NCBI GenBank assembly: GCA_905479495.1
Contig: CAJQMR010000021.1
Span: forward strand, 103,587 to 167,586
DNA: 64,000 nucleotides
Origin: an uncultured Anaerolineae bacterium
Lineage (GTDB): Bacteria > Chloroflexota > Anaerolineae > Promineifilales > Promineifilaceae
Direction of reading: 5' to 3'
Shown: positions 8,536-16,674 of the stretch, in pieces
Position numbering within the stretch: position 1 is the first letter of the stretch
Layout: every line of letters starts with the position of its first letter
Notes under the pieces: model-generated
Database searches by the model: none
What the model was told of the DNA's origin: nothing
What the model saw: the letters and a program-made list of their open reading frames with translations, nothing else
Made by a program: the position numbers and the translations under genes

Positions 8536-9228
8536 TTAAGAAACTGGATTGGATAACTTGGCTGATGAAGTGCGCTGGCGGCGAGACGGCCGTTTCCAAA
8601 TCACCCATTCCGCCACGAGGATGTTGATCACCCAGCCTGCCCCCATCATCACCGCGCGGGATAGTTCATCCGGCGCGCCGCCATCACCCAAAACAAACCA
8701 GGGGATGTGGGTAAACACCTGCGTGCCCGCCCCCAGGCCGATGGCATAGGCGCGGAGCATCCACGCGCCGTGCTCGGCAAACTGCCGCCGTCGCACGGCC
8801 AAACCGCCACGAATAATAAACAGTAGCATTGCCGTACCGAAGAACAGCCGCTGCCAGTAAAGCAGCATACCGTCCCCGGCAGGCCAGGGGTAAAACTGGG
8901 CCATCCACAAGCCAGAGAGCGCGGCGGCCACGCCAGATGGCACTAAAATCCATCTCCCCAGCCCACGATGCCAACGGGGTCGCCAATGGCGCAAGCTAGC
9001 GCTGAACTGAAATGCGCCTAGCAGCGAATAAAGCGTGATGCTGATAATGTGCACCACTACTGGCAGCGGCGAGGCAAAGAATCGAGCGTTGTCTTGAGTG
9101 ATTTCTGCACCGCTGCCTAGTTCAACGAGACGCATGCTGCCAGCAATGACCGGAATGGCGCTTAGCAAGAGCAGTCCGGCGGGTACAAGCCAGGCTTTCC
9201 AATTTGGGGTCTTCTTTCTTGATTTCAT
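8536..9228 (-). CDS. DUF2306 family membrane protein
   Basis: A 230-residue protein with six or so hydrophobic helices. It matches the DUF2306 family in layout: an N-terminal helix, then ARFFASPLPVVVHIISITLY, FQFSASLRHWRPRWHRGLGR with conserved histidines, and RRRQFAEHGAWMLRAYAIGLGAG. The histidines in the second and later helices suggest haem or metal binding by analogy with cytochrome b561-like membrane families, but that is inference. A strong ribosome site (AAGGAG) sits 7 bases before the ATG at 9228. Its stop is 14 bp before the start of the dehydrogenase, so the two may form an operon. The only ACGGCCGT in the 6.3-11.0 kb stretch lies near its C-terminus (8586). Confidence 0.8.
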   Translation of the reverse strand: MKSRKKTPNWKAWLVPAGLLLLSAIPVIAGSMRLVELGSGAEITQDNARFFASPLPVVVHIISITLYSLLGAFQFSASLRHWRPRWHRGLGRWILVPSGVAAALSGLWMAQFYPWPAGDGMLLYWQRLFFGTAMLLFIIRGGLAVRRRQFAEHGAWMLRAYAIGLGAGTQVFTHIPWFVLGDGGAPDELSRAVMMGAGWVINILVAEWVIWKRPSRRQRTSSAKLSNPVS

Positions 9229-9387
9229 TTGGTATCTCCTTGTTTGTGTTTAAAACAGGCAGCGTTACACCGTTGACCTGCGGCCAACAAAACGCGTAGC
9301 GCAACCCTATTTACTAAATTTTTAGCTTATGTGTGGATGTTATTTTGTTATTTGTGTACCAGAAGATTTACAGATGTTTGTGTCAGT

Positions 9388-10086
9388 TTAAGTTGATTTT
9401 GTAGACAAAGTAGTGATTGCCGACGGGTTAAATCCTTTAACAATCAACCACACAGCAAAAACCATTTCTTGCAGGGCGATTGGCAGTGCTGCCAGAGTCT
9501 CTACAGTAGCGGGGAGCAAGCCAAATAATGTCAGTAACCCTTCTGCAAAATGCAACGTAACGCCAATAAATCCCCATGCCGATAACCATCGTGGAACAAG
9601 TTTTGATTGATACAGTAGATAGTTGAACAGCATCCCACCCAGAGGAAACACAATTTTCAATATATGGTTGATTTGCTGGTTGCCATCTAGTAATAAAGTG
9701 CCCACCGTTTGCAGATTCAAGGTAGTTGGGGCGCCTGCTTTTACATATTCCTGACTTAATCTGATGAGCAACAGCCAACTAATGACCGTGGCTATATAGG
9801 TAACGGTTTCCAATGCTCCCCTGAAAATAACGTACCCTAGTGCCAGGGCTTCATTTTGTTTTTTCAGGATGGGAAACATCATGACGGGAACCATAGCCAG
9901 AGCCAGCCCCATTGTTAACACAAAAAGTGCCGCTGCTATGAATTGACTTTCATTTGCTGAAATCTTGGCGAGATTGTCAGAAGCATCCAGAATAGATGAT
10001 GACAAAACAACACTTAGAACGCCTGAAACCGTCCCAATAATAAATAATACACCGACAATGACTGCTGTCTTTCTGTTTGTATCCAT
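9388..10086 (-). CDS. DUF4386 family membrane protein
   Basis: A 232-residue integral membrane protein of about seven helices. The start at 10086 (MDTNRKTAVIVGVLFIIGTV) is preferred over an upstream in-frame ATG because it gives the usual family N-terminus, with GGAAGA 6-7 bases upstream. Family-like segments are GTVSGVLSVVLSSSILDASD, FRGALETVTYIATVISWLLL and NQQINHILKIVFPLGGMLFN. DUF4386 proteins have no known function and occur singly in many Bacteroidota, Firmicutes and Chloroflexota. No ACGGCCGT lies inside, unlike most long genes in this window, which could point to recent arrival. Confidence 0.8.
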   Translation of the reverse strand: MDTNRKTAVIVGVLFIIGTVSGVLSVVLSSSILDASDNLAKISANESQFIAAALFVLTMGLALAMVPVMMFPILKKQNEALALGYVIFRGALETVTYIATVISWLLLIRLSQEYVKAGAPTTLNLQTVGTLLLDGNQQINHILKIVFPLGGMLFNYLLYQSKLVPRWLSAWGFIGVTLHFAEGLLTLFGLLPATVETLAALPIALQEMVFAVWLIVKGFNPSAITTLSTKST

Positions 10087-10234
10087 TTTTATTCTTCCAA
10101 ATTTTTCCAATCCAGGCAGCGCCATAGAAGCGACCGATGGTCGGTAAAAAGGGGCGCGGCCCAACTTGCTGAATTGTTAGTTACCTGAGATTATTTTGAG
10201 GCGTTGTTCTTCTTGTAAAACTTATGCAGCTTAC

Positions 10235-10459
10235 CTAAACTGAATCCTCTTTAGGGTCATAAGAAAACACTTCTTCTAATGGCGTGTCAAAAACGTAAGC
10301 AATGCGAAAAGCCAATTCGAGGGAAGGGGCGTATTTTGCATTTTCGATGGCCACTATGGTTTGTCGCGTGACGCCCACTTTTTTGGCCAGCTCTTTTTGG
10401 GTCATCTCATCATGAAAAAAGCGCAGCTTGCGAATGTTGTTGCTTACCGGATTGTCCAT
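10235..10459 (-). CDS. XRE-family helix-turn-helix regulator
   Basis: A 74-residue DNA-binding protein that is almost all helix-turn-helix. MTQKELAKKVGVTRQTIVAI forms the two DNA-contact helices, and EVFSYDPKED ends the domain. This short YozG-like type commonly pairs with a small membrane protein, as here: its start is one base after the stop of the 151-residue membrane gene, so the two are translationally coupled in one operon. The likely binding site is the pair of direct repeats overlapping the promoter at 10979-11011 (autoregulation inferred). Confidence 0.92.
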   Translation of the reverse strand: MDNPVSNNIRKLRFFHDEMTQKELAKKVGVTRQTIVAIENAKYAPSLELAFRIAYVFDTPLEEVFSYDPKEDSV

Positions 10460-10460
10460 A

Positions 10461-10916
10461 TTAGAACCCCCTCCGATAAAGCATCAATCGGGAAATATCG
10501 CCAATGACCTGGGCCAGGACGCCAAAGAAGATGAGCAGGGTAAACATGACCAAGGGCGGCTGTCCGAAGGCAAAGGTAAGCATGGCCAGGAATGCCCCAA
10601 GTGAGGAGATGGAATAAGTAATTTTTGTCCCTCGCAGATCAATTAACTTGTCTCGCTCATCGGCAATATTTTCAATGTCAGGCTCTTTTTCGCCTGTTTT
10701 GATGGCCTCAATGATGGCAGAAACGATGTGGGTGAGAATCGTGGCAAAGATTGTTACAACGACGGCCAGGACGATGATGATTCCCCAAAGGCGAAATACA
10801 TTTGTTGAATTGAAGGTCTCATTCAGGATCATTTGCAGTACCCTGATCAGGAAAAATCCTAAAATCAGGCTGAAGTTCACTAAAGAGACGGTGATGTTTT
10901 TTTGTTGAAAGGACAT
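10461..10916 (-). CDS. Small membrane protein paired with XRE regulator
   Basis: A 151-residue protein with four hydrophobic helices: VSLVNFSLILGFFLIRVLQM; FRLWGIIIVLAVVVTIFATI; SISSLGAFLAMLTFAF; VMFTLLIFFGVLAQVIGDIS. A cytosolic loop between helices 2 and 3 carries DERDKLIDLRGTKITY, the conserved part of this family (often annotated DUF2178-like). Function is unknown; the constant pairing with a short XRE regulator suggests a stress- or envelope-responsive two-gene unit. It is the first gene of the operon and has a good promoter about 55 bp upstream of the ATG. Confidence 0.78.
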   Translation of the reverse strand: MSFQQKNITVSLVNFSLILGFFLIRVLQMILNETFNSTNVFRLWGIIIVLAVVVTIFATILTHIVSAIIEAIKTGEKEPDIENIADERDKLIDLRGTKITYSISSLGAFLAMLTFAFGQPPLVMFTLLIFFGVLAQVIGDISRLMLYRRGF

Positions 10917-10969
10917 AGCGGCCTCATCTTGTCTGTTTATTTATACACAAAGTAAACAATAATAGACAG

Positions 10970-11011
10970 ATAGTAATATATTTTTTACATGATGTCAAGT
11001 ATTTTTTACAT
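10970..11011 (-). promoter_or_regulatory. Sigma-70 promoter with two 12-bp direct repeats
   Basis: On the minus strand a -35 box TTGACA (10993-10998) and a -10 box TACTAT (10970-10975) are separated by 17 bases. Two copies of ATGTAAAAAATA (11000-11011 and 10979-10990) lie 21 bp apart, two helical turns, one just upstream of -35 and one inside the spacer. That is a typical layout for a dimeric HTH repressor; the XRE protein of this operon is the obvious candidate. Confidence 0.7.
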
Positions 11012-11128
11012 CGTATGGCAAAAAAACATTAAATCCATTTTTCGGTTGAAGGAGGGAGAGGGGGATACGGCCGTTTCCTAAATATCCCCGTTGGCTGGCA
11101 CTATTCGTTTACGGTGCGCGCTGGTACA

Positions 11129-11545
11129 TTAATGGCCGCGCAGCTTTGTGGGTGTCACCCGAATGGCCGTTGCATACGCTTCGGCAAACTGTTCGGCCGT
11201 CATGTTGATGCGCTGGAAGCCCTCCTGGTATTTCGCCACATAGTCTGCCACCTTACTGGCTGGTGTAGGGGTCTCTTCGACGAGGGCTTCCCCGGAAAAA
11301 ATAACAATATTGCCGCCCTTGCCATCGCCGTCCAGGTGCAGCGATACTTGCGGATTGGCCTTGATATGCTTGAGTTTGAATGTCCCTGAACGACTATAAA
11401 TGAGGAATGACTGGCCATCCCACAAAAACCAGACAGGGCGCGGTTGGGGTCGTCCTTGGCTGTCAATGGTTGTCAACCAAATAATCCATTCCTCTGCCAG
11501 ACGACGGCGGACGCGTTGGTCAAATTCTGAATCGGTGTCAAACAT
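11129..11545 (-). CDS. PPOx-fold, probable F420-dependent oxidoreductase
   Basis: A 138-residue split-barrel flavin/F420-binding protein. The start at 11545 is chosen for its ribosome site AAGGAG 6 bases upstream; an 8-codon upstream extension is less likely. It reads MFDTDSEFDQRVRRRLAEEW, then IIWLTTIDSQGRPQPRPVWF, YSRSGTFKLKHIKANPQVSL and GNIVIFSGEALVEE. This matches the Rv3369-type class of pyridoxamine-phosphate-oxidase-like proteins predicted to use coenzyme F420. F420 is known from some Chloroflexota, but no F420 biosynthesis gene is in the window, so the cofactor is inferred. Substrate is unknown. Confidence 0.82.
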   Translation of the reverse strand: MFDTDSEFDQRVRRRLAEEWIIWLTTIDSQGRPQPRPVWFLWDGQSFLIYSRSGTFKLKHIKANPQVSLHLDGDGKGGNIVIFSGEALVEETPTPASKVADYVAKYQEGFQRINMTAEQFAEAYATAIRVTPTKLRGH

Positions 11546-11619
11546 CTTATTCTCCTTATATGAAGCCACTGGTGCAGATTGTTTACTTTGTTTATGGGGA
11601 ACGGCCGTTTCCCGGTCCC

Positions 11620-12792
11620 TTATATTTGTTGAATCACGCTGATGTAAAACCGGCAGGCGTCGAGGATTTGGCTTACTTCACAACTTTCATCGCGCATGTG
11701 GGCTAAGCGGTAATCGCCAGGCCCAAAGCCAATAGTGGGGATTCCCAGGCGCACCGGCGTAACGGCGTTGGTGCTGAAATCCCAAAAGCCAAACTGAGTT
11801 GGTTCGGCGCCAAAAACTTTGCGATAGGCGGCCACACATGCTTGGGTCAGCGGATGATTGCGCTCAATTTCCCAGGCTGGGTGGAACGGTTCATAGCGGA
11901 TGTCTAAACCCGTCCAGCTTTTTTTGTGGAGCAGGCCAACTGCCCAGGTAGCATTTTTACCAGCTATTAACTGGGCCATTTCTTGCTGAATGGTCTCTTC
12001 TGTTTCGCCGGGGATCATGCGGCGGTCCAGATACACTTGGCACGCGGTTGGCACCGCATTAAGCGAGGCGCTGGCGCTGGAAATTTGGGACATCACGAGG
12101 GTGCCTTTACGATCGTCTTTGCTGGGCAGGCTGGCATTGAGCTTTTCTACCCGCTGGATGATTTCGGCCATCTCGTAGATGGCATTGCGCCCTTTTTCGG
12201 GAGCGGCCCCATGTGCCGAAACGCCGTGCGTGGTGATGGCGATTTGGGCTTTGCCTTTGTGGCCCAGCATGATCTGGTTGTTAGACGGTTCACAAATGAG
12301 GACGTAATCTGGTTTGAGGTTCAATTCCTGGAAGAGATGCTTCAGATTTTCGCCGTCGCAATCCTCTTCCATGACGGTGCAGGAGACGAAGATGGTTTTG
12401 CCAGCTGCCAGCCCGCTGTTTTTGGCAGCGATCCCCGCATAAATGGCGGCAGCCACGGCCGATTTCATATCCACAGAGCCTCTGCCGTGGAGACGGCCGT
12501 TTTCCACCACACCGCTAAAAGGAGGAATCGCCCACTCAGCTGCGTCGTTGACAGCCACCGTGTCTACGTGGGCATCCAGCAGGATGGATGTTGCGCCATT
12601 GCCAATGCGGCCCACCACGTTGCCCATCGCGTCAATCGTCACGGCGTCGTAGCCCAGCGCCGTCATTTTTTGGGCCACAAATTTGATAGCAGCCTCTTCT
12701 TGCCCTGGCAAGCTTTTAATGCGAACCAGGCTTTGCGCCAGCTCAATGATTTCTGTTTCTTGTTGTGATGAAAGTAAATTGGAATCGTTCAT
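11620..12792 (-). CDS. M20 family metallopeptidase, YgeY-like
   Basis: A 390-residue cytosolic zinc hydrolase. Metal ligands and catalytic residues are visible: LLDAHVDTVAV (His and the Asp two residues later), GRGSVDMKSA, catalytic and ligand glutamates in VMEEDCDGENL, and the late histidine in YRLAHMRDESCEV. The dimerisation (lid) domain lies between about residues 180 and 290. Sequence style is that of the YgeY/selenium-metabolism hydrolase and ArgE/DapE-like branch, so the substrate may be an N-acyl or carbamoyl amino acid; this is not certain. The start at 12792 (MNDSNLL) gives normal family length; an ATG 15 codons upstream (12837) is possible. The stop of the GIY-YIG-like gene lies just upstream on the same strand. 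Confidence 0.88.
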   Translation of the reverse strand: MNDSNLLSSQQETEIIELAQSLVRIKSLPGQEEAAIKFVAQKMTALGYDAVTIDAMGNVVGRIGNGATSILLDAHVDTVAVNDAAEWAIPPFSGVVENGRLHGRGSVDMKSAVAAAIYAGIAAKNSGLAAGKTIFVSCTVMEEDCDGENLKHLFQELNLKPDYVLICEPSNNQIMLGHKGKAQIAITTHGVSAHGAAPEKGRNAIYEMAEIIQRVEKLNASLPSKDDRKGTLVMSQISSASASLNAVPTACQVYLDRRMIPGETEETIQQEMAQLIAGKNATWAVGLLHKKSWTGLDIRYEPFHPAWEIERNHPLTQACVAAYRKVFGAEPTQFGFWDFSTNAVTPVRLGIPTIGFGPGDYRLAHMRDESCEVSQILDACRFYISVIQQI

Positions 12793-12838
12793 TTTATCAT
12801 TGGGAGACAAAGATTCTCGATAATATTCGGGGGTCATT

Positions 12839-13318
12839 TTACCAGAGCAGGCTGTCTTCTGCCTTCACAACGCGTTCTGCTTCAAAAATGAGCTTGCGCA
12901 GGCTGGCGCGGCGGCGAAATTTGGCGTTTGCGGGCAGGTAGATGGCGGGAACGGCCGTTGCCACTGGATTATGCGACACGTTAAAACAGGGTGTGTGTTG
13001 GTGGATGAGCCACTGCTCCGCCGCATCCAGCTGATGGTGCAGATGGCTAAATTGCGCATCTTGCGAACTCAGCAGTTCGATGGTGAAGTTCATCGACTTG
13101 GGCCAGTTTACCCAAATAAACCGCCCGGTAATCGAATGTCCCTTGAAACCGCCGAGCAAATGCTCCCACACGCGGGCAAACGCCAACTGCGACTGCCCCA
13201 CGTAGAAGACCAAGGCGTCGTCCCGAAAGATGTACAAATCCAGCCCTTTCCATTCCTCTGGGCATTCCTCAATAAGCAGAAATCGTTTAAGCGGAAGGGC
13301 AACTGCTTGGTCATTCAT
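12839..13318 (-). CDS. GIY-YIG-like domain protein
   Basis: A 159-residue protein with the layout of a GIY-YIG nuclease fold. LDLYIFRDDALVFYVGQSQ covers the two signature strands (here Y-I-F and Y-V-G). FARVWEHLLGGFKGH supplies the usual arginine and histidine on the first helix, and AAEQWLIHQHTPCFNVSHNP supplies the catalytic-type glutamate and the asparagine that closes the motif. The C-terminus is basic (FRRRASLRKLIF). Signature residues appear kept, so nuclease activity is plausible, but the branch is unknown and no partner gene is evident. Its stop is directly followed by the M20 peptidase region. Confidence 0.7.
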   Translation of the reverse strand: MNDQAVALPLKRFLLIEECPEEWKGLDLYIFRDDALVFYVGQSQLAFARVWEHLLGGFKGHSITGRFIWVNWPKSMNFTIELLSSQDAQFSHLHHQLDAAEQWLIHQHTPCFNVSHNPVATAVPAIYLPANAKFRRRASLRKLIFEAERVVKAEDSLLW

Positions 13319-13348
13319 AAGTGGTTTTTACGGTCGGCCAGACGGCCG

Positions 13349-13810
13349 TTACGCATTCGGCACCAGTGATCCTTTGGTGTAGTCAAAGGAGATGATGCGT
13401 GTAGGCGTAACTTCGATGATGACGGGTTCCCACTTGGCGGCAAGCTGTTGGGCGTAGGCATCACCATGAGTGCCGATGTACCGCTCAAAAATGGTAATGC
13501 GTTTGCTGGCGGCGTCTTTGTGGTCGAGAACGGCCGTACCAACCACCATCACCCCCGCGTACGGCATCGTATTGCTGTCAATCAGCACCGTTACCTGGGG
13601 ATTGCGCTGGATGTTTTTCACCTTTTGCGTGATGGTTTGCGTGCTCAACCGCAGCTTGCCGTCGCGGTATTCATACCAGATAGGTATCGTGTGGATGGTG
13701 CCATCCGCATTTAGCGTGCTGAGCCGGGCCAGCAGCGGCTGTGCCAGAAAAGCGGCCAGCTCGGCCTCCGTGAAACCAGGAACTTGCGGATACCGTTTGA
13801 CTTCTTGCAT
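13349..13810 (-). CDS. Pyridoxamine 5'-phosphate oxidase family protein
   Basis: A 153-residue split-barrel protein. Diagnostic parts are LARLSTLNADGTIHTIPIWY, FGDG-like DGKLRLSTQTITQKVKNIQR, NPQVTVLIDSNTMPYAGVMV and a C-terminal PVIIEVTPTRIISFDYTKG strand. This resembles small FMN- or F420-binding proteins rather than true PdxH. It is the second PPOx-fold protein within 3 kb (the other ends at 11545) but the two differ in sequence, so it is not a recent duplicate. Substrate is unknown. Confidence 0.85.
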   Translation of the reverse strand: MQEVKRYPQVPGFTEAELAAFLAQPLLARLSTLNADGTIHTIPIWYEYRDGKLRLSTQTITQKVKNIQRNPQVTVLIDSNTMPYAGVMVVGTAVLDHKDAASKRITIFERYIGTHGDAYAQQLAAKWEPVIIEVTPTRIISFDYTKGSLVPNA

Positions 13811-13879
13811 AACTGTTTCCCCGTAACGAATTTGCCGACGCTTTAGTATACGAATGTGTAATTATTCAGGTACTCTGGA

Positions 13880-13935
13880 GATTGGGCCAATTTTTTTTGG
13901 GTGAGAACTCTTTTTCATAGAAAATTGGCCCAATC
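13880..13935 (-). terminator. Perfect 15-bp inverted repeat after nhaA
   Basis: GATTGGGCCAATTTT (13880-13894) and AAAATTGGCCCAATC (13921-13935) are exact reverse complements around a 26-nt loop. It lies between the nhaA stop and the start of the PPOx gene, both leftward. No clean T-run follows, so it could be a terminator for nhaA or an operator-like element for the next gene. Confidence 0.55.
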
Positions 13936-13964
13936 TTGGGTAACTAGCTGTATTGCTAATCATT

Positions 13965-15152
13965 TTATGCTGGTTTAGGGCGCAAACTTTGCCGCAAAAC
14001 AATATAGCCCAAGATGCCCGAGGCCAATGATCCCAAGATGATGCCCAACCGCTCGTCAAATAATAGATTAACGCCCGTTTCTTCAAAAGCGAGTGACCCG
14101 ATAAAAAGGCTCATGGTAAAACCAACGCCACACAAGATGGCCGCACCATACAACGACCCCCATGACATGCTCTTGGGCAAACCCGTCAATTTTAACTTGA
14201 TGGCCAGCCAACAAAGCCCAAAAATCCCCACTTGTTTACCGATGAATAAGCCCAGGGCAATGCCCATTGGCACACCATGTAAGATTTCTTCCACCCCTAA
14301 ACCCACCAGGCGTATGCCTGAATTGGCAAAGGCAAAGATGGGCAGGATGATATAGGCGACGGCAAAATGCAGGTCGTGCTCCATACTTTTTAAGGGCGAA
14401 TAATTAGCATTTGTCTTGGATTTCATGGGAATGAACATGGCCAAAATGACGCCGGCCAACGTAGCGTGAACGCCGGACTTCAACATGGCGACCCACATGA
14501 CAATGCCAACCAGTACATAGACGCTTTTAGATTCATTGCCCCGTCTATTCAGCAGCGCCAAAACGAGGACACAAGCCCCAACAACCACCAGCGCGGTCAT
14601 GGAAATCTTTTCCGTGTAGAAAAAAGCGATAATGAGCACTGCACCGATGTCGTCAAAAATGGCTAAGGAGGTGAGGAAAACTTTTATGCTGGTAGGAACT
14701 CGTGAGCCTAACAAAGACAAAATGCCCAGGGCAAAAGCAATATCCGTTGCTGCGGGGATGGCCCAGCCCTTCATCGCTGTGGCGTCACCGCTGTTGAGAA
14801 GGATATAAATCAGGGCAGGAACCAACATGCCGCCAATGGCTCCCACACCTGGCAAAATAATGTTTCTTTTGTCAGATAGTTCGCCTTCAATCAGCTCCCG
14901 TTTCAACTCCAGGCCAACCAGGAAAAAGAAAATGGCCATCAGCCCATCATTGATCCAGAGCAGCAGTGGCTTGGCAATTTCCAGTGCCCCAATCCGAATT
15001 TCTACCGGTGTATCAATGAGCAGGGCGTAATAAGTTTGTAAAGGGGTGTTGGCCAACACCAGGGCCAGTACGGCTGCCAGCATGAGAATAATGCCGCCAG
15101 ATGCTTCTAGCTGCAAAAATCTTGATATAAATGTCTCTTTTGTTTTGATCAT
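13965..15152 (-). CDS. nhaA: Na+/H+ antiporter NhaA
   Basis: A 395-residue inner-membrane antiporter exchanging protons for sodium. Family blocks are clear: FLQLEASGGIILMLAAVLAL, WINDGLMAIFFFLVGLELKR, WAIPAATDIAFALGILSLLG, the ion-binding IFDDIGAVLIIAFFYT (two adjacent aspartates) and GFTMSLFIGSLAF. The start at 15152 (MIKTKETFISRFLQLE) has AAGGAA 6-7 bases upstream; 13 further in-frame codons upstream look non-coding. It is single-copy here and not part of an operon. No ACGGCCGT copy occurs over its 1.2 kb, which is notable in this window. Confidence 0.95.
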   Translation of the reverse strand: MIKTKETFISRFLQLEASGGIILMLAAVLALVLANTPLQTYYALLIDTPVEIRIGALEIAKPLLLWINDGLMAIFFFLVGLELKRELIEGELSDKRNIILPGVGAIGGMLVPALIYILLNSGDATAMKGWAIPAATDIAFALGILSLLGSRVPTSIKVFLTSLAIFDDIGAVLIIAFFYTEKISMTALVVVGACVLVLALLNRRGNESKSVYVLVGIVMWVAMLKSGVHATLAGVILAMFIPMKSKTNANYSPLKSMEHDLHFAVAYIILPIFAFANSGIRLVGLGVEEILHGVPMGIALGLFIGKQVGIFGLCWLAIKLKLTGLPKSMSWGSLYGAAILCGVGFTMSLFIGSLAFEETGVNLLFDERLGIILGSLASGILGYIVLRQSLRPKPA

Positions 15153-15412
15153 TAATTTTCCTTGTTTCGCTGTGGTCTTTTCCTGCCGCAAAACCTTATT
15201 TAGCTGGCTAGAAACGGCCGTTCCTCATCACCATAGCGGAATAGTTTATTTTGGTCAGTCATCAATTGGTTATAGCACAAATTTTAAGCTGATCCAGGTT
15301 GAGTGGAACTAAAATGATGGGGGAATATACGGCCGTTCCTCATCGCCAAATCCAAAAGGCCAGGAAAATGATACGGCCGTGGAGTCAGGTTTATGTGGGT
15401 TAGGTTCCTTTT

Positions 15413-15970
15413 TCAAAAGATAAATGGAACAAACATCTTGGTCTGTTTCATATAGTCTTGATACTTATTGCCAAAGTATTGCTTATTTTCGCCTTCCTCT
15501 ATCTTGGCAGTCAGTATCAGAAATATTGTATTGCCGACTGCTAAGATGCTCCCAAGCCACGTCACGTTTTTCAGGAAAATGCCCCAACCCAGAAACAACA
15601 ATGAACTGTAAAAGGGATGCCGGATGTATTGATACACTCCAGTGGTGACGAGTTCGGTCGTTTTCTCTACGCCCACTAAAGCCGGATCTTTTCGGTCTTG
15701 ATCGATGTGCCCTATTTGACGGAATAAGCGAACGCCTTGAAAAATGAATACAAGCGAAATTGTGAGGAACGACCAGGAGATGATTTGTCTGAGACTAAGA
15801 GGATGGAGAAACCAATCACTCACATTCAGCAAAAACAGTATCAGAATGATTTCCCAAGAAAAGAAACGAAAGAAGCCGTGATGCCGAAAATCGCGCAGTG
15901 ATGATCTTGATACCCAACTAATGCCAATCGTTGCCAACACAAACAGGATGATTTTGTAACCAAGGGCCAT
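15413..15970 (-). CDS. Isoprenylcysteine methyltransferase-like membrane protein
   Basis: A 185-residue membrane protein (about five helices) of the ICMT/PEMT-like phospholipid methyltransferase superfamily. The signature is LVTTGVYQYIRHPFYSSLLF followed by a hairpin of two helices and the C-terminal EEGENKQYFGNKYQDYMKQT. Together these make the SAM-binding part of the fold. The ATG at 15970 (MALGYKIILFVLATIG) is chosen because the 34 codons upstream look non-coding and include an ACGGCCGT (16016). Bacterial homologues methylate diverse small or membrane substrates; none can be named. It follows the 182-residue gene on the same strand. Confidence 0.82.
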   Translation of the reverse strand: MALGYKIILFVLATIGISWVSRSSLRDFRHHGFFRFFSWEIILILFLLNVSDWFLHPLSLRQIISWSFLTISLVFIFQGVRLFRQIGHIDQDRKDPALVGVEKTTELVTTGVYQYIRHPFYSSLLFLGWGIFLKNVTWLGSILAVGNTIFLILTAKIEEGENKQYFGNKYQDYMKQTKMFVPFIF

Positions 15971-16068
15971 TATTGTTCCATCTTGTTTATCAAATCTCAA
16001 GAGGAGGCATGTGATACGGCCGTACTTCCTTAGGCCGACGTTGACCACAGTGAGGAACTTATCAAGGC

Positions 16069-16617
16069 TCAATCTTCCGTAACATGCAAATACCAGATGT
16101 CTGGATAAAGCTCTTGAAAGGCCAACCAGGTATCGCGCTCAATGCCAGGATCGTTTGAGCGCACAATGTTCAGTGAAATTTGCAGATTCTTTAGGGCGGT
16201 ATCAAATTGACTTTTTGAACAGCCCTGCGCCTCCATCACCTCATTGCGCAGATTTGTTGTTTCCCAAGGCTCATTGCGAATCATCTCAAAAATGTAAATG
16301 GCTAATCGATTCAGCTGCTCGACAGGTTTATAGGCCGAGGCAAAATGGATATTGCGCAAATAATCCATCGTCATCAGCACGGCAAAGCCACCTTTGATTT
16401 TGCCGTAGAAAATCTCATCGGAAAACGTGGCGGGGAGACGGTTTTTCCAATCCCATACCGCAGACACTTTTTCACCCCAGCCTTTTTCACCCTCCTGCTT
16501 TTCCGGCAAATCGATATGTTCCCACAGCGAGGGCAGACCGCTTTTCTCGCTCGCAAAAATGGTACAGATTTGCAGGTCACGGATTAAGTAGCGGGCTTCT
16601 TCAAATGTTTTGATCAT
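16069..16617 (-). CDS. Conserved protein, possibly AlkZ-related
   Basis: A 182-residue soluble protein. The central part SLWEHIDLPEKQEGEKGWGE and then VWDWKNRLPATFSDEIFYGKIKGGFAVLM is strongly patterned with Trp and Pro. The second half is helical with a possible winged-helix segment (TTNLRNEVMEAQGCSKSQFD). The sequence resembles proteins annotated AlkZ-related, a group distantly tied to DNA glycosylases of the HTH_42 family, but I recall this only in outline. No catalytic residue is claimed. It is upstream of the ICMT-like gene with a 98-bp gap. Confidence 0.5.
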   Translation of the reverse strand: MIKTFEEARYLIRDLQICTIFASEKSGLPSLWEHIDLPEKQEGEKGWGEKVSAVWDWKNRLPATFSDEIFYGKIKGGFAVLMTMDYLRNIHFASAYKPVEQLNRLAIYIFEMIRNEPWETTNLRNEVMEAQGCSKSQFDTALKNLQISLNIVRSNDPGIERDTWLAFQELYPDIWYLHVTED

Positions 16618-16674
16618 ATATTTTGCCTTGTTGGGAAACGGCCGTTCCCCAATTCCAAATTTAAGGAAAGTGTA

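Noticed and set aside
11983..12768. 261-codon plus-strand frame over the M20 peptidase
   Set aside because: Shadow frame; the opposite strand carries all M20 motifs.
13862..14086. Short minus-strand frame overlapping the nhaA end
   Set aside because: It spans the inverted repeat and the nhaA 3' end in another frame with no ribosome site.
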